Origin: Limimaricola variabilis | GTDB taxonomy: Bacteria; Pseudomonadota; Alphaproteobacteria; Rhodobacterales; Rhodobacteraceae | Assembly (NCBI RefSeq): GCF_014195545.1 | Contig: NZ_JACIBX010000001.1 | Span: forward strand, 144,463-208,462 | Length of the DNA: 64,000 nucleotides | Direction: 5' to 3' | Shown: piece after piece, positions 27,755 to 37,689 of the stretch | Layout of the letters: each line of letters begins with the position of its first letter | Position numbering within the stretch: the stretch's first letter is position 1 | Notes under the pieces: model-generated | Seen by the model: only the letters and a program-made list of their open reading frames with translations | The model's database searches: none | Told to the model about the DNA's origin: nothing | Program-made: the position numbers and the translations under genes

Positions 27755-28915
27755 ATGCCCGTCGTCAACCGCATCGCCGATTTCGCAGACGAGATGAAGG
27801 GATGGCGCCGCGCGCTCCATGCGGCGCCGGAGGTCGGCTTTGCCTGCCACCAGACGGCGGCCTTCATCACCGAGCGGCTGCGCGAGTTCGGTGTCGACGA
27901 GATCCACGAGGGCATCGCCACCTCCGGTGTGGTGGCACTGATCCATGGCCGCGGCGAGGGGGCGGTGATCGGCCTGCGCGCCGACATGGACGCGCTGCCG
28001 ATGGACGAGGAGACCGGCCTGCCGCACGCCTCGACCAACAAGGGCGCGATGCATGCCTGCGGCCATGACGGCCACAGCTCGATGCTGCTGGGTGCGGCGA
28101 AGTACTTGGCCGAGACGCGCAATTTCGTGGGCACGGTCGCGCTGATCTTCCAGCCCGCCGAAGAGGGTGGCGGTGGTGCTGGCGTGATGGTCGAGGAAGG
28201 CGTGATGGAGCGCTTTGGCATCAAGGAGGTCTATGCGCTGCACAACGAGCCGGGCCTGCCGGTCGGCCATTTCCGCACCGCGCCCGGCGCGATCATGGCG
28301 GCGGTCGACGATTTCACCATCACCGTGACCGGCAAGGGCGGGCATGGGGCGATGCCGCAGGACGCGGCCGACCCGGTGGTCGCCGCCTGCGGCATCGTCA
28401 CCGCGATCCAGACCATCGTCAGCCGCAACCACGATGCGCGCGAGGATCTGGTAATCTCGGTCACGCAGATCCATACCGGCAGCGCCGACAACGTGATCCC
28501 CGCCACCGCCTGGATCAACGGCACGGTGCGCAGCTTCGACAAGAAGGTGCAGGCCATGGTGATGCGGCGGATGCGCGAGATCTGCGAGGGGCAGGCCATG
28601 GCATATGGCGTGCGCGCCGAGCTCGATTACTGCCTCGGCTATCCGGCAACGATCAACGACGCCGACCGTGCGGGATTCGCGGCGGAAATCGCGGGTGAGG
28701 TCGGTCTCGCCAGCGATCCGGACAGCCCGCGCGCGATGGGGGCCGAGGATTTCTCCTTCATGCTCGAAGCGCGTCCGGGCGCCTATCTCTTTCTCGGCAA
28801 CGGCGACACCGCCGGGGTGCATCACCCGGAATATGATTTCAACGACGAGACGGCGCCTTACGGCGCATCCTTCTTTGCCCGGCTGGTCGAACGCTTGCAG
28901 CCCGCGCAGGGTTGA
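27755..28915 (+). CDS. M20 family metal-dependent amidohydrolase (hippurate hydrolase-like)
   Basis: 386-residue M20D peptidase/amidohydrolase, cytoplasmic. Signatures are WRRALHAAPEVGFACHQTAAFI, GLRADMDALPM, MHACGHDGHSSMLLGAAKYL (metal ligand Cys-Gly-His-Asp) and FQPAEEGGGGAGVMVEEG, with the catalytic Glu pair. Such enzymes split N-acyl amino acids such as hippurate or indole-acetyl amino acids; the true substrate is unknown. The ATG at 27755 is preceded by GGAG at 8 bases. Two small hairpins follow the stop. Confidence 0.9.
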   Translation: MPVVNRIADFADEMKGWRRALHAAPEVGFACHQTAAFITERLREFGVDEIHEGIATSGVVALIHGRGEGAVIGLRADMDALPMDEETGLPHASTNKGAMHACGHDGHSSMLLGAAKYLAETRNFVGTVALIFQPAEEGGGGAGVMVEEGVMERFGIKEVYALHNEPGLPVGHFRTAPGAIMAAVDDFTITVTGKGGHGAMPQDAADPVVAACGIVTAIQTIVSRNHDAREDLVISVTQIHTGSADNVIPATAWINGTVRSFDKKVQAMVMRRMREICEGQAMAYGVRAELDYCLGYPATINDADRAGFAAEIAGEVGLASDPDSPRAMGAEDFSFMLEARPGAYLFLGNGDTAGVHHPEYDFNDETAPYGASFFARLVERLQPAQG

Positions 28916-28924
28916 ATGGCTAAA

Positions 28925-28973
28925 GGGGCGCGCAGTGATGCACGCCCCGACCATATCGGCCCGCGCGGCCGAT
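28925..28973 (+). terminator. Two tandem hairpins after the amidohydrolase gene
   Basis: The first (28925-28948) has GGGGCG paired with CGCCCC plus an inner GCA/TGC pair. The second (28955-28973) is ATCGGCC/GGCCGAT with a 5-base loop. They lie 9-58 bases after the stop and before the DUF1499 gene. No T-tract is seen. Confidence 0.4.
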
Positions 28974-29006
28974 CCCTGAAGATCGGACGGCAAGGGATTG
29001 AAAAAA

Positions 29007-29480
29007 ATGGCTTTGATGACCGTGTCGGCGTTGGTCGCGGCGGCCGTGCCGCTTACTTGGATCCGGGTGGCACCTTCGGATGTCGCCCGGTGGCATGTCG
29101 ATCCGATGGAGGTCGCGCGCGTGCCCGAGAAGCCGCAGCAGGGCGGCTGGCTGGTTCGCACCGGGCCCGCCAACGCGGCGCCGCCGGTCTTTGCGACCGA
29201 TCCCGCCACGCTGTTCTCGGCGTTCGACGAGATCGTGCAGGCGAGCCCGCGCACCAAGGCCCTTTTCGTCAGCCCGGCCGAGGGGCGCGCGACCTACATG
29301 ACCCGCAGCGCGGTGATAGGGTTCCCCGACTACACCAGCGTGAAGGCGGTGCCCGAGGCCGGCGGGGCCGCGCTGATGATCTGGGCGCGCAACCGCTTCG
29401 GCGGCACCGACATCGGCGTCAACCGGCGCCGGGTCGAGGGTTGGCTGGCCGAGCTCTCCACGCGGCTGCCGCGCCGCTGA
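29007..29480 (+). CDS. DUF1499 family protein
   Basis: 157 residues. An N-terminal hydrophobic segment (about 2-20) could be a signal peptide or membrane anchor. The rest follows the DUF1499 pattern, with FATDPATLFSAFDEIVQASPRTK, YMTRSAVIGFPDYTSVKAVP and ALMIWARNRFGGTDIGVNRRRVEGWL. Function unknown. ATG at 29007 is preferred over a TTG three codons upstream because AAGGGA lies 9 bases before the ATG but touches the TTG. It precedes prfA by 42 bases. Confidence 0.8.
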   Translation: MALMTVSALVAAAVPLTWIRVAPSDVARWHVDPMEVARVPEKPQQGGWLVRTGPANAAPPVFATDPATLFSAFDEIVQASPRTKALFVSPAEGRATYMTRSAVIGFPDYTSVKAVPEAGGAALMIWARNRFGGTDIGVNRRRVEGWLAELSTRLPRR

Positions 29481-29522
29481 GCGTCACTTGACGCCTCGGG
29501 GGCGATGGAGGATGGGTGATCC

Positions 29523-30578
29523 ATGATCGCACAGGACAAGATCGACCAGATCACCGCCCGCTTCGAGTTCATCGAGGCGAAGATGTCGTCCGGCGCCTCG
29601 GGCGGCGAAATCGCCGAGCTGGGCCGGGAGTACGCGGAGCTCAAGCCGGTGGTCGAGACCGCCGCCGAGCACGCCCGCCTCGCGGCCGAGATCGCCGAGG
29701 CGCAGGCGATGCTCCGCGATCCGGAGATGCGCGACCTCGCCGAAGAGGAGCTTCCCGGGCTGCGCGAGCGGCTGGAGGCGGCCGAAACGGCGCTGCGCCT
29801 CGCGCTCCTGCCCAAGGATGCCGCCGATGCGCGGCCCGCGATGATCGAGATCCGGCCCGGCACCGGGGGCGACGAGGCCGCGCTCTTCGCCGCCGACCTG
29901 CTGCGGATGTATCAACGCTATGCCGACACGCGCGGCTGGCGCTTCGAGATCATCGAGGAACAGGCGACCGAGCTTGGCGGCGTCAAGGAAGTCGTGGCGC
30001 GGGTCGAGGGCGAGGGCGTGTTTGCCCGGCTGAAATATGAGAGCGGCGTGCACCGGGTGCAGCGCGTGCCCGAGACCGAGAGCGGCGGCCGCATCCACAC
30101 ATCGGCGGCGACCGTCGCCGTGCTGCCCGAGGCCGAGGCAGTCGACGTGAAGATCGATCCGAACGACATCCGCATCGACACGATGCGTGCCTCGGGCGCG
30201 GGCGGCCAGCACGTGAACACCACCGACTCGGCGGTGCGGATCACCCATATCCCGAGCGGCATCGTCGTGACCTCGAGCCAGAAATCGCAGCACCGCAACC
30301 GCGAGCTCGCGATGGAGGTGCTGCGCTCGCGGCTCTTCGATCTCGAACGCAGCCGGGCCGAGGGCGCCCGCTCCGCCGACCGTCGCGCGCAGGTCGGCAG
30401 CGGCGACCGCTCCGAGCGGATCCGGACCTACAACTTCCCGCAGGGCCGGTTGACCGATCACCGGATCAACCTGACGCTCTACAAGCTCGACGCGGTGATG
30501 GCGGGCGATCTCGACGAGATCATCGACGCGCTGACCGCCGAGGCGCAGGCGGCACTGCTGGCGGAGATGGAAGCATGA
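29523..30578 (+). CDS. prfA: Peptide chain release factor 1
   Basis: 351 residues, RF1, which reads UAA and UAG stop codons. The GGQ motif is in [18 protein letters not shown], where the Gln is methylated by PrmC. The codon-reading PxT element is PET in [15 protein letters not shown]. [25 protein letters not shown] sequence ([20 protein letters not shown]) confirms the family. Its stop overlaps the prmC start (ATGA), pairing the factor with its modifier. Confidence 0.96.
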   Translation: MIAQDKIDQITARFEFIEAKMSSGASGGEIAELGREYAELKPVVETAAEHARLAAEIAEAQAMLRDPEMRDLAEEELPGLRERLEAAETALRLALLPKDAADARPAMIEIRPGTGGDEAALFAADLLRMYQRYADTRGWRFEIIEEQATELGGVKEVVARVEGEGVFARLKYESGVHRVQRVPETESGGRIHTSAATVAVLPEAEAVDVKIDPNDIRIDTMRASGAGGQHVNTTDSAVRITHIPSGIVVTSSQKSQHRNRELAMEVLRSRLFDLERSRAEGARSADRRAQVGSGDRSERIRTYNFPQGRLTDHRINLTLYKLDAVMAGDLDEIIDALTAEAQAALLAEMEA

Positions 30579-31441
30579 GCCCTTTGCCGAGCGGCCCGTT
30601 GACCGGGGCCACCGCGCTCTACGCGGCGACGCGCCGGCTTTCCGAGGCCGGGGTGGCCGATCCCGGCCGCGATGCGCGCAGGCTCTTTGCCCATGCGATC
30701 GGCGTCGATCCGGGCCGGCTGACGCTGGTCCTGCCGGAGCCGGTGGAGGGCGAGGCGCTGGCCGCCTTCGAGGCGCTGATCGAGCGGCGCTGCGCGCGCG
30801 AGCCGGTCAGTCATCTGACTGGCAGCCGTGCCTTTTACGGCCGTCGCTTCAAGGTCACGCGCGACGTGCTCGACCCGCGCCCGGAGACCGAGCTTCTGGT
30901 CGAGGCCGCGCTGTCCGAACCCTTCGGCCACGTCCTCGATCTCGGCACCGGCTCGGGCTGCATCCTGCTGAGCCTGCTTGCGGAAATGCCCGATGCGCGC
31001 GGCGTGGGCGTGGACGTCTCGGAGGCGGCCTGCGCCGTGGCGCGCGAGAACGCCGCCGCGCTGGGGCTGAGCGACCGGGTCCATATCTCGGTCTCCGACT
31101 GGGTCAGCCGGGTCGAAGGGGTGTTCGACCTCGTGGTGTCGAACCCGCCCTATATCGCGCAGGAAGAAATGGCCGAACTGGCGCCCGAGGTTCGCGACTG
31201 GGAACCCAGCGGCGCGCTGACCGATGGCGGTGATGGGCTGTCTTGCTACCGCGCGATCCTCGACGGCGCGCAGGAGGTTCTGGCGCCCGGCGGGCGGCTT
31301 TTGATGGAGCTCGGCGCCGGGCAGGCCGAGGCGGTCGGCACGCTCGCGGTTGCACGCGGCTTCGCGCCGATCGCGCTCATTCCTGATCTCGACGGGCGTG
31401 AGAGGGTGATCGTGCTGGGAATGCCGCATTCGGGTTTCTAG
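30575..31441 (+). CDS. prmC: Release factor glutamine methyltransferase
   Basis: 288 residues of the HemK/PrmC family; it methylates the Gln of GGQ in RF1 and RF2. The SAM-binding motif is [16 protein letters not shown] (about 112-127). The catalytic NPPY is in [14 protein letters not shown]. The N-terminal helical domain recognises the release factor. It is coupled with prfA and followed by an 11-bp hairpin. Confidence 0.95.
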   Translation: MSPLPSGPLTGATALYAATRRLSEAGVADPGRDARRLFAHAIGVDPGRLTLVLPEPVEGEALAAFEALIERRCAREPVSHLTGSRAFYGRRFKVTRDVLDPRPETELLVEAALSEPFGHVLDLGTGSGCILLSLLAEMPDARGVGVDVSEAACAVARENAAALGLSDRVHISVSDWVSRVEGVFDLVVSNPPYIAQEEMAELAPEVRDWEPSGALTDGGDGLSCYRAILDGAQEVLAPGGRLLMELGAGQAEAVGTLAVARGFAPIALIPDLDGRERVIVLGMPHSGF

Positions 31442-31443
31442 CC

Positions 31444-31474
31444 CGCGAAAACGCGCGGATCCTGCGTTTTCGCG
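31444..31474 (+). terminator. Hairpin after prfA-prmC
   Basis: CGCGAAAACGC and GCGTTTTCGCG form a perfect 11-bp stem with a 9-base loop, directly after the prmC stop. It likely ends the prfA-prmC transcript. The stem shares AAAACGC/GCGTTTT with the palindrome at 6538-6556. Confidence 0.6.
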
Positions 31475-31661
31475 CAGTTTCCGCTTGCCTGCGAGCCATT
31501 CGCATGGTTAGTCCTTGGTATCGGACGGAGGAAGGCGCGGGCCTTCCCGATCCGAACGCTGCCAGATCATCGCAGGCTCCCACGTCGCAGCAGCCGCGCT
31601 TTCCGCGCGCGGACCGGGGCCAGAGCGCAACGCCCGAGCCGGGCCGAAACCGAAGAATCAC

Positions 31662-32327
31662 ATGAGATCATCGAAGTCACGCTCGCGCGGCAACAAGAAC
31701 CGCAACAACCGTCCGTCGGGTGGCAACATCGTCAACCGAGTGTTCGACAGTTCGGGCCCGGACGGCAAGGTACGCGGCACGCCGCAGCAGATCATCGAGA
31801 AATACACTCAGCTGCATCGCGACGCGCAGCTGTCGGGCGACCGCGTCGCCGCCGAGAATTTTGCCCAGCACGCCGAGCATTACCTGAGGATGCTGGCCGA
31901 GGCGCAAAAGGAGATCGACGCCAAGCGCGAGGAGGCCGAGGCCCAGAACCGCGAACGCCAGGCCGAGCGCGATCGTCAGGCCGAACGCGACCGCGAGCGC
32001 GCCGCCCGGCTGCGCGCGCAGGAGGAGCAGGCCGCCGCCGCGCAGGCGCCGCAGCCCGAGCAGCGCCCGGCGCAGGAAGAGCGCCAGCAGCAGCCCGCCG
32101 CCGAGGCGCCCGAGCCCCGCGCATCGCGCGAGGAGATCCCTTTCCAGGCCGCCGAGACGCCCGCCGCCGAGGCGGATGCCGAGCCCAAGCCCAAGCGCCC
32201 CCGCAAGCCGCGCGTGAAGCGTGACACGCCCGAGGGCGAGGCCGCCCCGGCGCCGCGCACCCGGCGCAAGGCGGCCGAGAAGGCTACCGACAAATCCGAC
32301 AATGGCGCGGCGGAAGCGGCCGAATAG
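31662..32327 (+). CDS. DUF4167 domain protein
   Basis: 221 residues. The N-terminal 25 residues are basic and Asn/Ser/Arg-rich (RSSKSRSRGNKNRNN). The conserved DUF4167 core follows (about 24-80, NRVFDSSGPDGKVRGTPQQ to AEHYLRM). The rest is a charged coil of Gln, Glu, Arg and Ala, ending in a Lys/Arg/Pro region and acidic tail. It looks like a nucleic-acid-binding protein, but no function is established that I know of. The ATG at 31662 is where the basic segment starts; the Shine-Dalgarno (AAGAA) is weak. About 190 bases of untranslated DNA lie upstream. Confidence 0.8.
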   Translation: MRSSKSRSRGNKNRNNRPSGGNIVNRVFDSSGPDGKVRGTPQQIIEKYTQLHRDAQLSGDRVAAENFAQHAEHYLRMLAEAQKEIDAKREEAEAQNRERQAERDRQAERDRERAARLRAQEEQAAAAQAPQPEQRPAQEERQQQPAAEAPEPRASREEIPFQAAETPAAEADAEPKPKRPRKPRVKRDTPEGEAAPAPRTRRKAAEKATDKSDNGAAEAAE

Positions 32328-32351
32328 GGCCACGCGACGCGGACGACAAGA

Positions 32352-32382
32352 AAAGGGGCGGCATCCCGGATGCCGCCCCTTT
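32352..32382. terminator. Bidirectional terminator between DUF4167 gene and ksgA
   Basis: AAAGGGGCGGCATCC and its complement make a near-perfect dyad with A- and T-runs at its ends. It lies between the two convergent genes and has the form of a two-way rho-independent terminator. Confidence 0.93.
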
Positions 32383-32407
32383 GTCGTTCCGGACTATCGG
32401 TCGCGGC

Positions 32408-33250
32408 TCAGCCGGCGGCGACGGAGCGGGCCAGCGCGCACCACTGCTCCAGCCCGACCTGCTCGGCGCGTTCGGTCGGTGGGATGCCGGCGACGGCGAG
32501 GTGATCCTCGATCCCCGGCGCCACGCCCTTGAGCGAGGCGCGCAGCATCTTGCGCCGCTGGTTGAACCCGGCCGCCACGACGCGGCTCAGCACAGCCGGA
32601 TCAGCCGGAAAGCGCGGCTCGGGCAGGGCGGTGAGATGGACCACCGCCGACGACACCTTGGGCGCGGGCACGAAGGCCTGCGGCGGCAGGTCGAGCACGA
32701 TCCGGGCCGAGGCGCGCCACTGCGCGAGGATCGCGAGCCGGCCATAGGCCTTGGAGCCCGGCTGGGCCACGATCCGCTCGGCCACCTCGCGCTGGAACAT
32801 CAGCGTCAGGCTTTCCCAGAAGGGCGGCCATTCCTTGGGCGTCAGCCAGCGGACCAGCAGCTCGGTGCCGACATTGTAGGGCAGGTTGGCTGCGACCCGG
32901 ATCGGTGGCGTCAGATGCGCCAGCGGGTCGATCTCGAGCGCGTCGCCTTCGATCACCTGCAGCCGACCGGGATAGCGCGCCTCGATCTCGGCCAGCGCCG
33001 GCATGCAGCGCGAGTCCTTCTCGATCGCGAGGACCTTGCGCGCGCCTTCGGCGAGCAGGCCGCGGGTGAGCCCGCCCGGCCCGGGCCCGATCTCGAGAAT
33101 GTCGGAGCCCTGCAGGTCGCCCGCCGCCCGCGCAATCCGCGCGGTCAGGTTGAGGTCGAGCAGGAAGTTCTGGCCCAGCGTCTTCTTGGCGCGCAGGCCG
33201 TGGGTCTCGATCACCTCGCGCAGCGGCGGCAGATCGTCGATGGCGGCCAT
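32408..33250 (-). CDS. ksgA: 16S rRNA (adenine(1518)-N6/adenine(1519)-N6) dimethyltransferase
   Basis: 280 residues, KsgA/RsmA, which dimethylates two adenines near the 3' end of 16S rRNA. Signatures are [13 protein letters not shown], the SAM motif [15 protein letters not shown], and the catalytic [18 protein letters not shown] at 33250 is chosen because AGGA lies 7 bases before it; an ATG two codons upstream is too close to that site. It is the last gene of the lptF-lptG-lptD-surA-pdxA unit, 55 bases after pdxA. Confidence 0.95.
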   Translation of the reverse strand: MAAIDDLPPLREVIETHGLRAKKTLGQNFLLDLNLTARIARAAGDLQGSDILEIGPGPGGLTRGLLAEGARKVLAIEKDSRCMPALAEIEARYPGRLQVIEGDALEIDPLAHLTPPIRVAANLPYNVGTELLVRWLTPKEWPPFWESLTLMFQREVAERIVAQPGSKAYGRLAILAQWRASARIVLDLPPQAFVPAPKVSSAVVHLTALPEPRFPADPAVLSRVVAAGFNQRRKMLRASLKGVAPGIEDHLAVAGIPPTERAEQVGLEQWCALARSVAAG

Positions 33251-33305
33251 GGGCATGTCCTGTTGCTGTGAAACTTGCGCGGCTCCGCGCGGGCGCGCCG
33301 CTCCC

Positions 33306-34277
33306 TTAGCGCGTGGCGCGGGCCTGCGCCATATCGGCGGCCATGCGGATCGCGGCGATCATCGAGGACGGGTCGGCCAGCCCCTTGCCGGCGATGCCGA
33401 AGGCGGTGCCGTGATCGGGCGAGGTGCGGATGAAGGGCAGGCCGAGCGTGACGTTGACGCCGCCCGAGAAGTCGATGGTCTTGATCGGGATCAGCGCTTG
33501 GTCGTGATACATGCAGATCGCCGCGTCATAGGTGGCGCGCGCGGCGGCGTGGAACATCGTGTCCGCCGAAAGCGGCCCGGCGAGGTCGAAGCCCTCGGCC
33601 CGCATCCCGTCGAGCAGCGGCGAGATCATCGCGATCTCCTCGCCGCCCATCTTGCCATCCTCGCCCGCATGCGGGTTGAGCCCGGCGATGGCGAGCCGCG
33701 GCGCGGCGATGCCGAAATCGCGGATCAGCGCGTCGCGGGTGATCCGGATCGTCGCTTCGAGCAGTTCGGGCGTGAGTCGGGCGGGCACCTCGCTGAGCGG
33801 CAGGTGGATGGTCGTGGGCACGACGCGCAGCGCCGTACAGGCGAGCATCATCACCACCTCCTCCACCCCGGCCAGATCGGCCAGGAATTCGGTATGGCCG
33901 GGATGGGCGAAGCCCGCGCCGTCGATCAGCGCGGCCTTGTGGATCGGCGCGGTGCAGAGCGCGGCGCAATGTCCGTCCCGCACCAGGTCGACGCCGTCGC
34001 GGATGGCATCGATCACGCCCTGCGCATGGGTCGGGTCGGGGCGGCCCGGCACCGCGGGCGCGCCGAAGTCGCGCGCCAGCACCGGCAGCGCCGTGGCGGA
34101 GACCCGCGCGGCCTCGGAGGCGCCCGAGACGGCCTGCCAGCGCGTCTTTTCGGGCAGGTGGCGCGGATCGCCCAGCCACAGGAGCGGTATCTCGCCGCGC
34201 AGCCGCTTCCAAGCGGTGGCCGCGATCTCGGGGCCGATGCCCGCAGGCTCGCCGCAGGAGATCGCGATCGGCTTCAC
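33306..34277 (-). CDS. pdxA: 4-hydroxythreonine-4-phosphate dehydrogenase
   Basis: 323 residues, PdxA, an enzyme of pyridoxal phosphate synthesis that oxidises 4-phosphohydroxy-threonine with NAD. Signatures are [18 protein letters not shown] at the N-terminus, [12 protein letters not shown] with a metal-binding His, [15 protein letters not shown], and [15 protein letters not shown]. The start is a GTG overlapping the surA stop (GTGA), so translation is coupled; no ATG is nearby. Confidence 0.94.
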   Translation of the reverse strand: MKPIAISCGEPAGIGPEIAATAWKRLRGEIPLLWLGDPRHLPEKTRWQAVSGASEAARVSATALPVLARDFGAPAVPGRPDPTHAQGVIDAIRDGVDLVRDGHCAALCTAPIHKAALIDGAGFAHPGHTEFLADLAGVEEVVMMLACTALRVVPTTIHLPLSEVPARLTPELLEATIRITRDALIRDFGIAAPRLAIAGLNPHAGEDGKMGGEEIAMISPLLDGMRAEGFDLAGPLSADTMFHAAARATYDAAICMYHDQALIPIKTIDFSGGVNVTLGLPFIRTSPDHGTAFGIAGKGLADPSSMIAAIRMAADMAQARATR

Positions 34278-35482
34278 GGCGCGATACGCGCCTGCGCCCG
34301 CAGCTCTTCGAGCAGGATATCCGCCCGGGCGGCGAGCTTCTGGCCGACCAGCTGGTTGCGCACCGCGTCGCGGTCGCTGCCCTCGGCGGCGGCCGGGGTG
34401 CGTGCGCACAGCATGGTGAACAGCAGAGCGCCGTTCTGCGTCAGGTTCCAGGAGGCCTCGTTCGGATCGAGCCGCGCCAGCTCGAGCCCGAGATCGCGCG
34501 GCAGCGCGGCGGGGGCCACGGCGTTGCGCACCAGCCGGTCCTTAGGCAGGCCCTTGGCGACGCCGTAGAGGTCGTCGCAGGTATCGACCGCGCCGCGCAC
34601 CCGCTGCGCCTCGGCGAGCGCCTCGGCGGTGCCGGCGCCGGGAATGGCAAATTGCGCGTATTCGATCTCGGCGATCTCGGCGGGAGCCTGCGGCGCCTCG
34701 CGGATGTCGCGCAGCTGGAACAGGGCCACGCCGTTGGTGATCGGGATCGGCTGGCTGACCTCGCCCGGCTCGAGCGACAGGAACAGCCCGTGCAGCCCAG
34801 CAGGGAAATCGCTCAGCGCGCGCCATTCGAGCCGACCGCCCTGTTCGCGCGAGGGCAGTGCCGAGACGGCGCGGGCCTCGGCCTCGAAGGCGGCGGTGGA
34901 GCGCAGCTTGGAGATCGCCTCGGCGCGCGCCATGGCGGCGGCGGCGCGGGGCGGCGGCGCCGGGATGATGATCTCCGACAGCAGCACCTCGACCGAGTCC
35001 GGCCCGCCGGTGCGCGCCAGCGCCGCGTCGATCTCGGCCTCGGTGACATTGATCTGCGCGTTGTAGCGGCGGCGGATGTAATCGCGCCAGGAGACGTTGA
35101 CCTTCACGAAGTCGCGCAGCGTCTCGCGGGCGATGCCCTGGCTCGCGAGCTGCGCGAGAAAGGCGTCGAGCGGCTGGTTCGCGCGCTGCGCGAAATCGGC
35201 CATCGCGGACTCGAGCCCCTCATCGGTGAGTTGCATCCCGGCCCGGGTGAGTTCCTGAAGCTTGAGCTTCTCCTCGACCAGCTGGGTGCGGGCCTCCTGC
35301 GCCGGGTCGCCCGGCGCGTTGAAGGCGGCGAGCAGCTTGGCGCGCTGGTCCAGCTCGTAATTGGTGACGGCACTGCCGTTCACGGTGATCGCGGGGGCGA
35401 ACATGCCCTGCGCGGCGGCCCCGAGCGGTGCCGCCATGGCGGTGGCGAGCGCCACGGCCTTCACGAAATCCAAAGCCCGCAT
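34274..35482 (-). CDS. surA: SurA-like periplasmic peptidyl-prolyl isomerase
   Basis: 402 residues with a signal peptide (about 1-24, ending GAAAQG). The SurA N-terminal chaperone domain (about 30-150, ITVNGSAVTNYELDQRAKLL) is followed by one parvulin-type domain (about 165-270, PDSVEVLLSEIIIPA to PITNGVALFQLRDI). Two parvulin domains are usual in E. coli SurA. It escorts outer-membrane proteins, such as LptD encoded just upstream. The ATG at 35482 is preceded by GGGAG; the frame is open further upstream. Its stop overlaps pdxA. Confidence 0.88.
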   Translation of the reverse strand: MRALDFVKAVALATAMAAPLGAAAQGMFAPAITVNGSAVTNYELDQRAKLLAAFNAPGDPAQEARTQLVEEKLKLQELTRAGMQLTDEGLESAMADFAQRANQPLDAFLAQLASQGIARETLRDFVKVNVSWRDYIRRRYNAQINVTEAEIDAALARTGGPDSVEVLLSEIIIPAPPPRAAAAMARAEAISKLRSTAAFEAEARAVSALPSREQGGRLEWRALSDFPAGLHGLFLSLEPGEVSQPIPITNGVALFQLRDIREAPQAPAEIAEIEYAQFAIPGAGTAEALAEAQRVRGAVDTCDDLYGVAKGLPKDRLVRNAVAPAALPRDLGLELARLDPNEASWNLTQNGALLFTMLCARTPAAAEGSDRDAVRNQLVGQKLAARADILLEELRAQARIAP

Positions 35483-35514
35483 TCCGGCTCCCATCCTCGT
35501 CCGATCCTTGCGTC

Positions 35515-37689
35515 TCATCCCTCGCAGTCGCCTGCGGCCGGCATGGCCGTCTGCGCGGTCGAGAACCCGTTCAGATTGACCGACAGCGCGAAGCTCGTGG
35601 AGGGGTCCACGTCGTCCGTGTCGGTGTAGCGGCGCGATGCCGAAACGTCCACCGTGACGCATTCGTTGCGCCAGCCGGCGCCGATCCGGGTTCGCACCGG
35701 CGACGCGGCGGCGATGTCGTAGCGGCCCTGCGCCGAGACGGTCCAGCGCTCACCCAGCCGCAGCGTGGTGTCGAGCGACACCTCGCTGACCCGGTCGAGA
35801 CCGGTCTCGGAGGCGGGCTCCAACCACAGATAGGCGCCGGAGAGGTCATAGTTCGGACGGTCGAGACCGAGCCGCGCCTCGGCGCCCGAGACGTCGAACG
35901 CGTCGTCGAAGGTGGTCACCGTTTCGAGCCCCAGATCCGCGCCGAGATCGAGGCTGGTCGAGACCAGCCAGTCGGAGCGGGTCTCGGCGAGGCCGGTGCT
36001 CTCCTCGAGGCCGCCCTGCGCGCGGTCGCGGACCAGCCGGCCCGCCAGGACCGACAGGCCGCGCCCCTCCTGGTCGAAGCGGCTCCAGCGCAGGCCGAGC
36101 CCGGCGCTCGCGCCTTCCTCCTGCAGGTCTTCGCCGGGAAAGCGGTCGATCGCGAAGAGCGAGGCCGCGTCGAGCTCCGCGAGGCGGGAGTCCTCGTTGG
36201 GCACTTCGCCGCCCTGCACGGCGGCATAGGACAGGCTGGCCACCGGCTCGAGGGTCTGCACCGCCGCGCCGGACTCCTCGCGGCGCAGAAGCGGCCAACG
36301 CAGCGTGACGCCGACGCCCTGCGCCGCACGCAGCACCGCCTCGTCATAGGCCGCGTCGTCGGTGATGGCGTAGCCATCGACGCGGCCGCGCGCCTCGGCC
36401 GAGAGGCGCAGCCCGGGCCCGACCAGCCGGTCGCCCTGCCAAGCCGCTGACATGCCGGCCCGCGTCACGTCGCGCAGCGCATCGGGGTCGTCCTCGCTGC
36501 TGTCGCGCCACAGCGCGTCGAGTTCGGCGCGGAGCGTCAGGCGACCGCCCATAGGCGCCGGGCGCAGCACCGTCTCGCGCTCGGCCCGGGCCACCAGCGG
36601 CGGCAGCGAGTCGCTGGATTCGTCGTCGCGCAGGCTTTCGTAATAGGTGATCTCGGCGAGCGCGTAGCCATCCTCGCCCAGCCGGTAAAGCCGCAGCCGG
36701 CTGTCGAGCCGGTCCTGGTCCGAGAGGTCGTAATCCAGCAGGAAGGCGTCGTCGGACACCGCCTCGACGTCGAATTCGAGGCGGATCTCGCGCGGCAGGA
36801 TGAAGGCGCCCTCGGAAAGCAGCGCGTAGCGCCCGGAATCGCGGCTGTCGTCCTCGGCGAGATGGGTCTCCACCTCGGTCCAGCCGCCCCGGAACGCCTG
36901 TCGGTAGCGCAGCTCGAGATTGCGCGCGCGGGTGGCGATCCAAGGCGTGATGGTGAGGTCGCGTCGCCCGCCCAGCCGCACGAAATAGGGCAGCTGCAGG
37001 CCGAAGCCGAGCGTGTCCGAGGTGAAGAGTTCGGGGATGAGCAGGCCGGAGCCGCGCTCGAGCGTGGGGTCGGGCAGGCGCATCCGCGGCAGCCAGAGCA
37101 GCGGTACGCCACGCACCAGAAAGCGCGCATCGTCGAAGTATAGCTGCCGCTCGACCTCGTCATGCACGACGCGGGCGGCTCGGATCTCCCAAAGCGGCGG
37201 GCCATCGCCGCAGACCCGGCAGGAGGTAGCGGCTGTGCGGGTCAGCGCGGTCAGGCCGGTGCCGGTGCGATCGATCCGCGCGGCCGAGACCTGCAGCTGC
37301 CGGTCGAGCACCAGCCTTGCGCCGCGCAGCAGGCCAGCCTCGAGGCGTGGATCGATCTCCGCCGCCTCGGCGGTGAACACCTCGCCATCCGGGGTGGTGA
37401 TCAGGATTGGCCCGGTGACGCTCAGCCGGTCTGCGGCGCGGTCATAGGTGATCGTCGAGGCGGAGAGGCGGGTGCCGTCGTAGAAGGCCTCGACATTGCC
37501 GCGCGCCACCAGCACCTCGTCCGCGGTGACGGTCACGCTGTCGGCCACGAGCTGCGCCAGCCCCTGCGACAGCGCGGGCAGCGGCACCAGAGCGGGCAGC
37601 AGCGCGGCCAGGGCGGTGGCAATTCGCTTGCGCGCATGGGTCATGAAGAAGGGCCGCCCCGCCGGGGCCGCGAACCGGCGTTTAGTCAT
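35515..37689 (-). CDS. lptD: LPS-assembly outer-membrane protein LptD
   Basis: 724 residues. Signal peptide (ARKRIATALAALLPALVPLPALSQG) after a short extra N-terminus. An LptA-like OstA domain (about 45-170) is followed by a long beta-barrel (about 200-724) with alternating aromatic strands. It inserts lipopolysaccharide in the outer membrane. Four cysteines are visible, SCRVCG early and NECV and GDCEG at the end, matching the two-plus-two layout known for LptD disulfides. The ATG at 37689 overlaps the lptG stop (ATGA) and follows GGAGG; the ATG 15 codons later is an alternative. Confidence 0.92.
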   Translation of the reverse strand: MTKRRFAAPAGRPFFMTHARKRIATALAALLPALVPLPALSQGLAQLVADSVTVTADEVLVARGNVEAFYDGTRLSASTITYDRAADRLSVTGPILITTPDGEVFTAEAAEIDPRLEAGLLRGARLVLDRQLQVSAARIDRTGTGLTALTRTAATSCRVCGDGPPLWEIRAARVVHDEVERQLYFDDARFLVRGVPLLWLPRMRLPDPTLERGSGLLIPELFTSDTLGFGLQLPYFVRLGGRRDLTITPWIATRARNLELRYRQAFRGGWTEVETHLAEDDSRDSGRYALLSEGAFILPREIRLEFDVEAVSDDAFLLDYDLSDQDRLDSRLRLYRLGEDGYALAEITYYESLRDDESSDSLPPLVARAERETVLRPAPMGGRLTLRAELDALWRDSSEDDPDALRDVTRAGMSAAWQGDRLVGPGLRLSAEARGRVDGYAITDDAAYDEAVLRAAQGVGVTLRWPLLRREESGAAVQTLEPVASLSYAAVQGGEVPNEDSRLAELDAASLFAIDRFPGEDLQEEGASAGLGLRWSRFDQEGRGLSVLAGRLVRDRAQGGLEESTGLAETRSDWLVSTSLDLGADLGLETVTTFDDAFDVSGAEARLGLDRPNYDLSGAYLWLEPASETGLDRVSEVSLDTTLRLGERWTVSAQGRYDIAAASPVRTRIGAGWRNECVTVDVSASRRYTDTDDVDPSTSFALSVNLNGFSTAQTAMPAAGDCEG

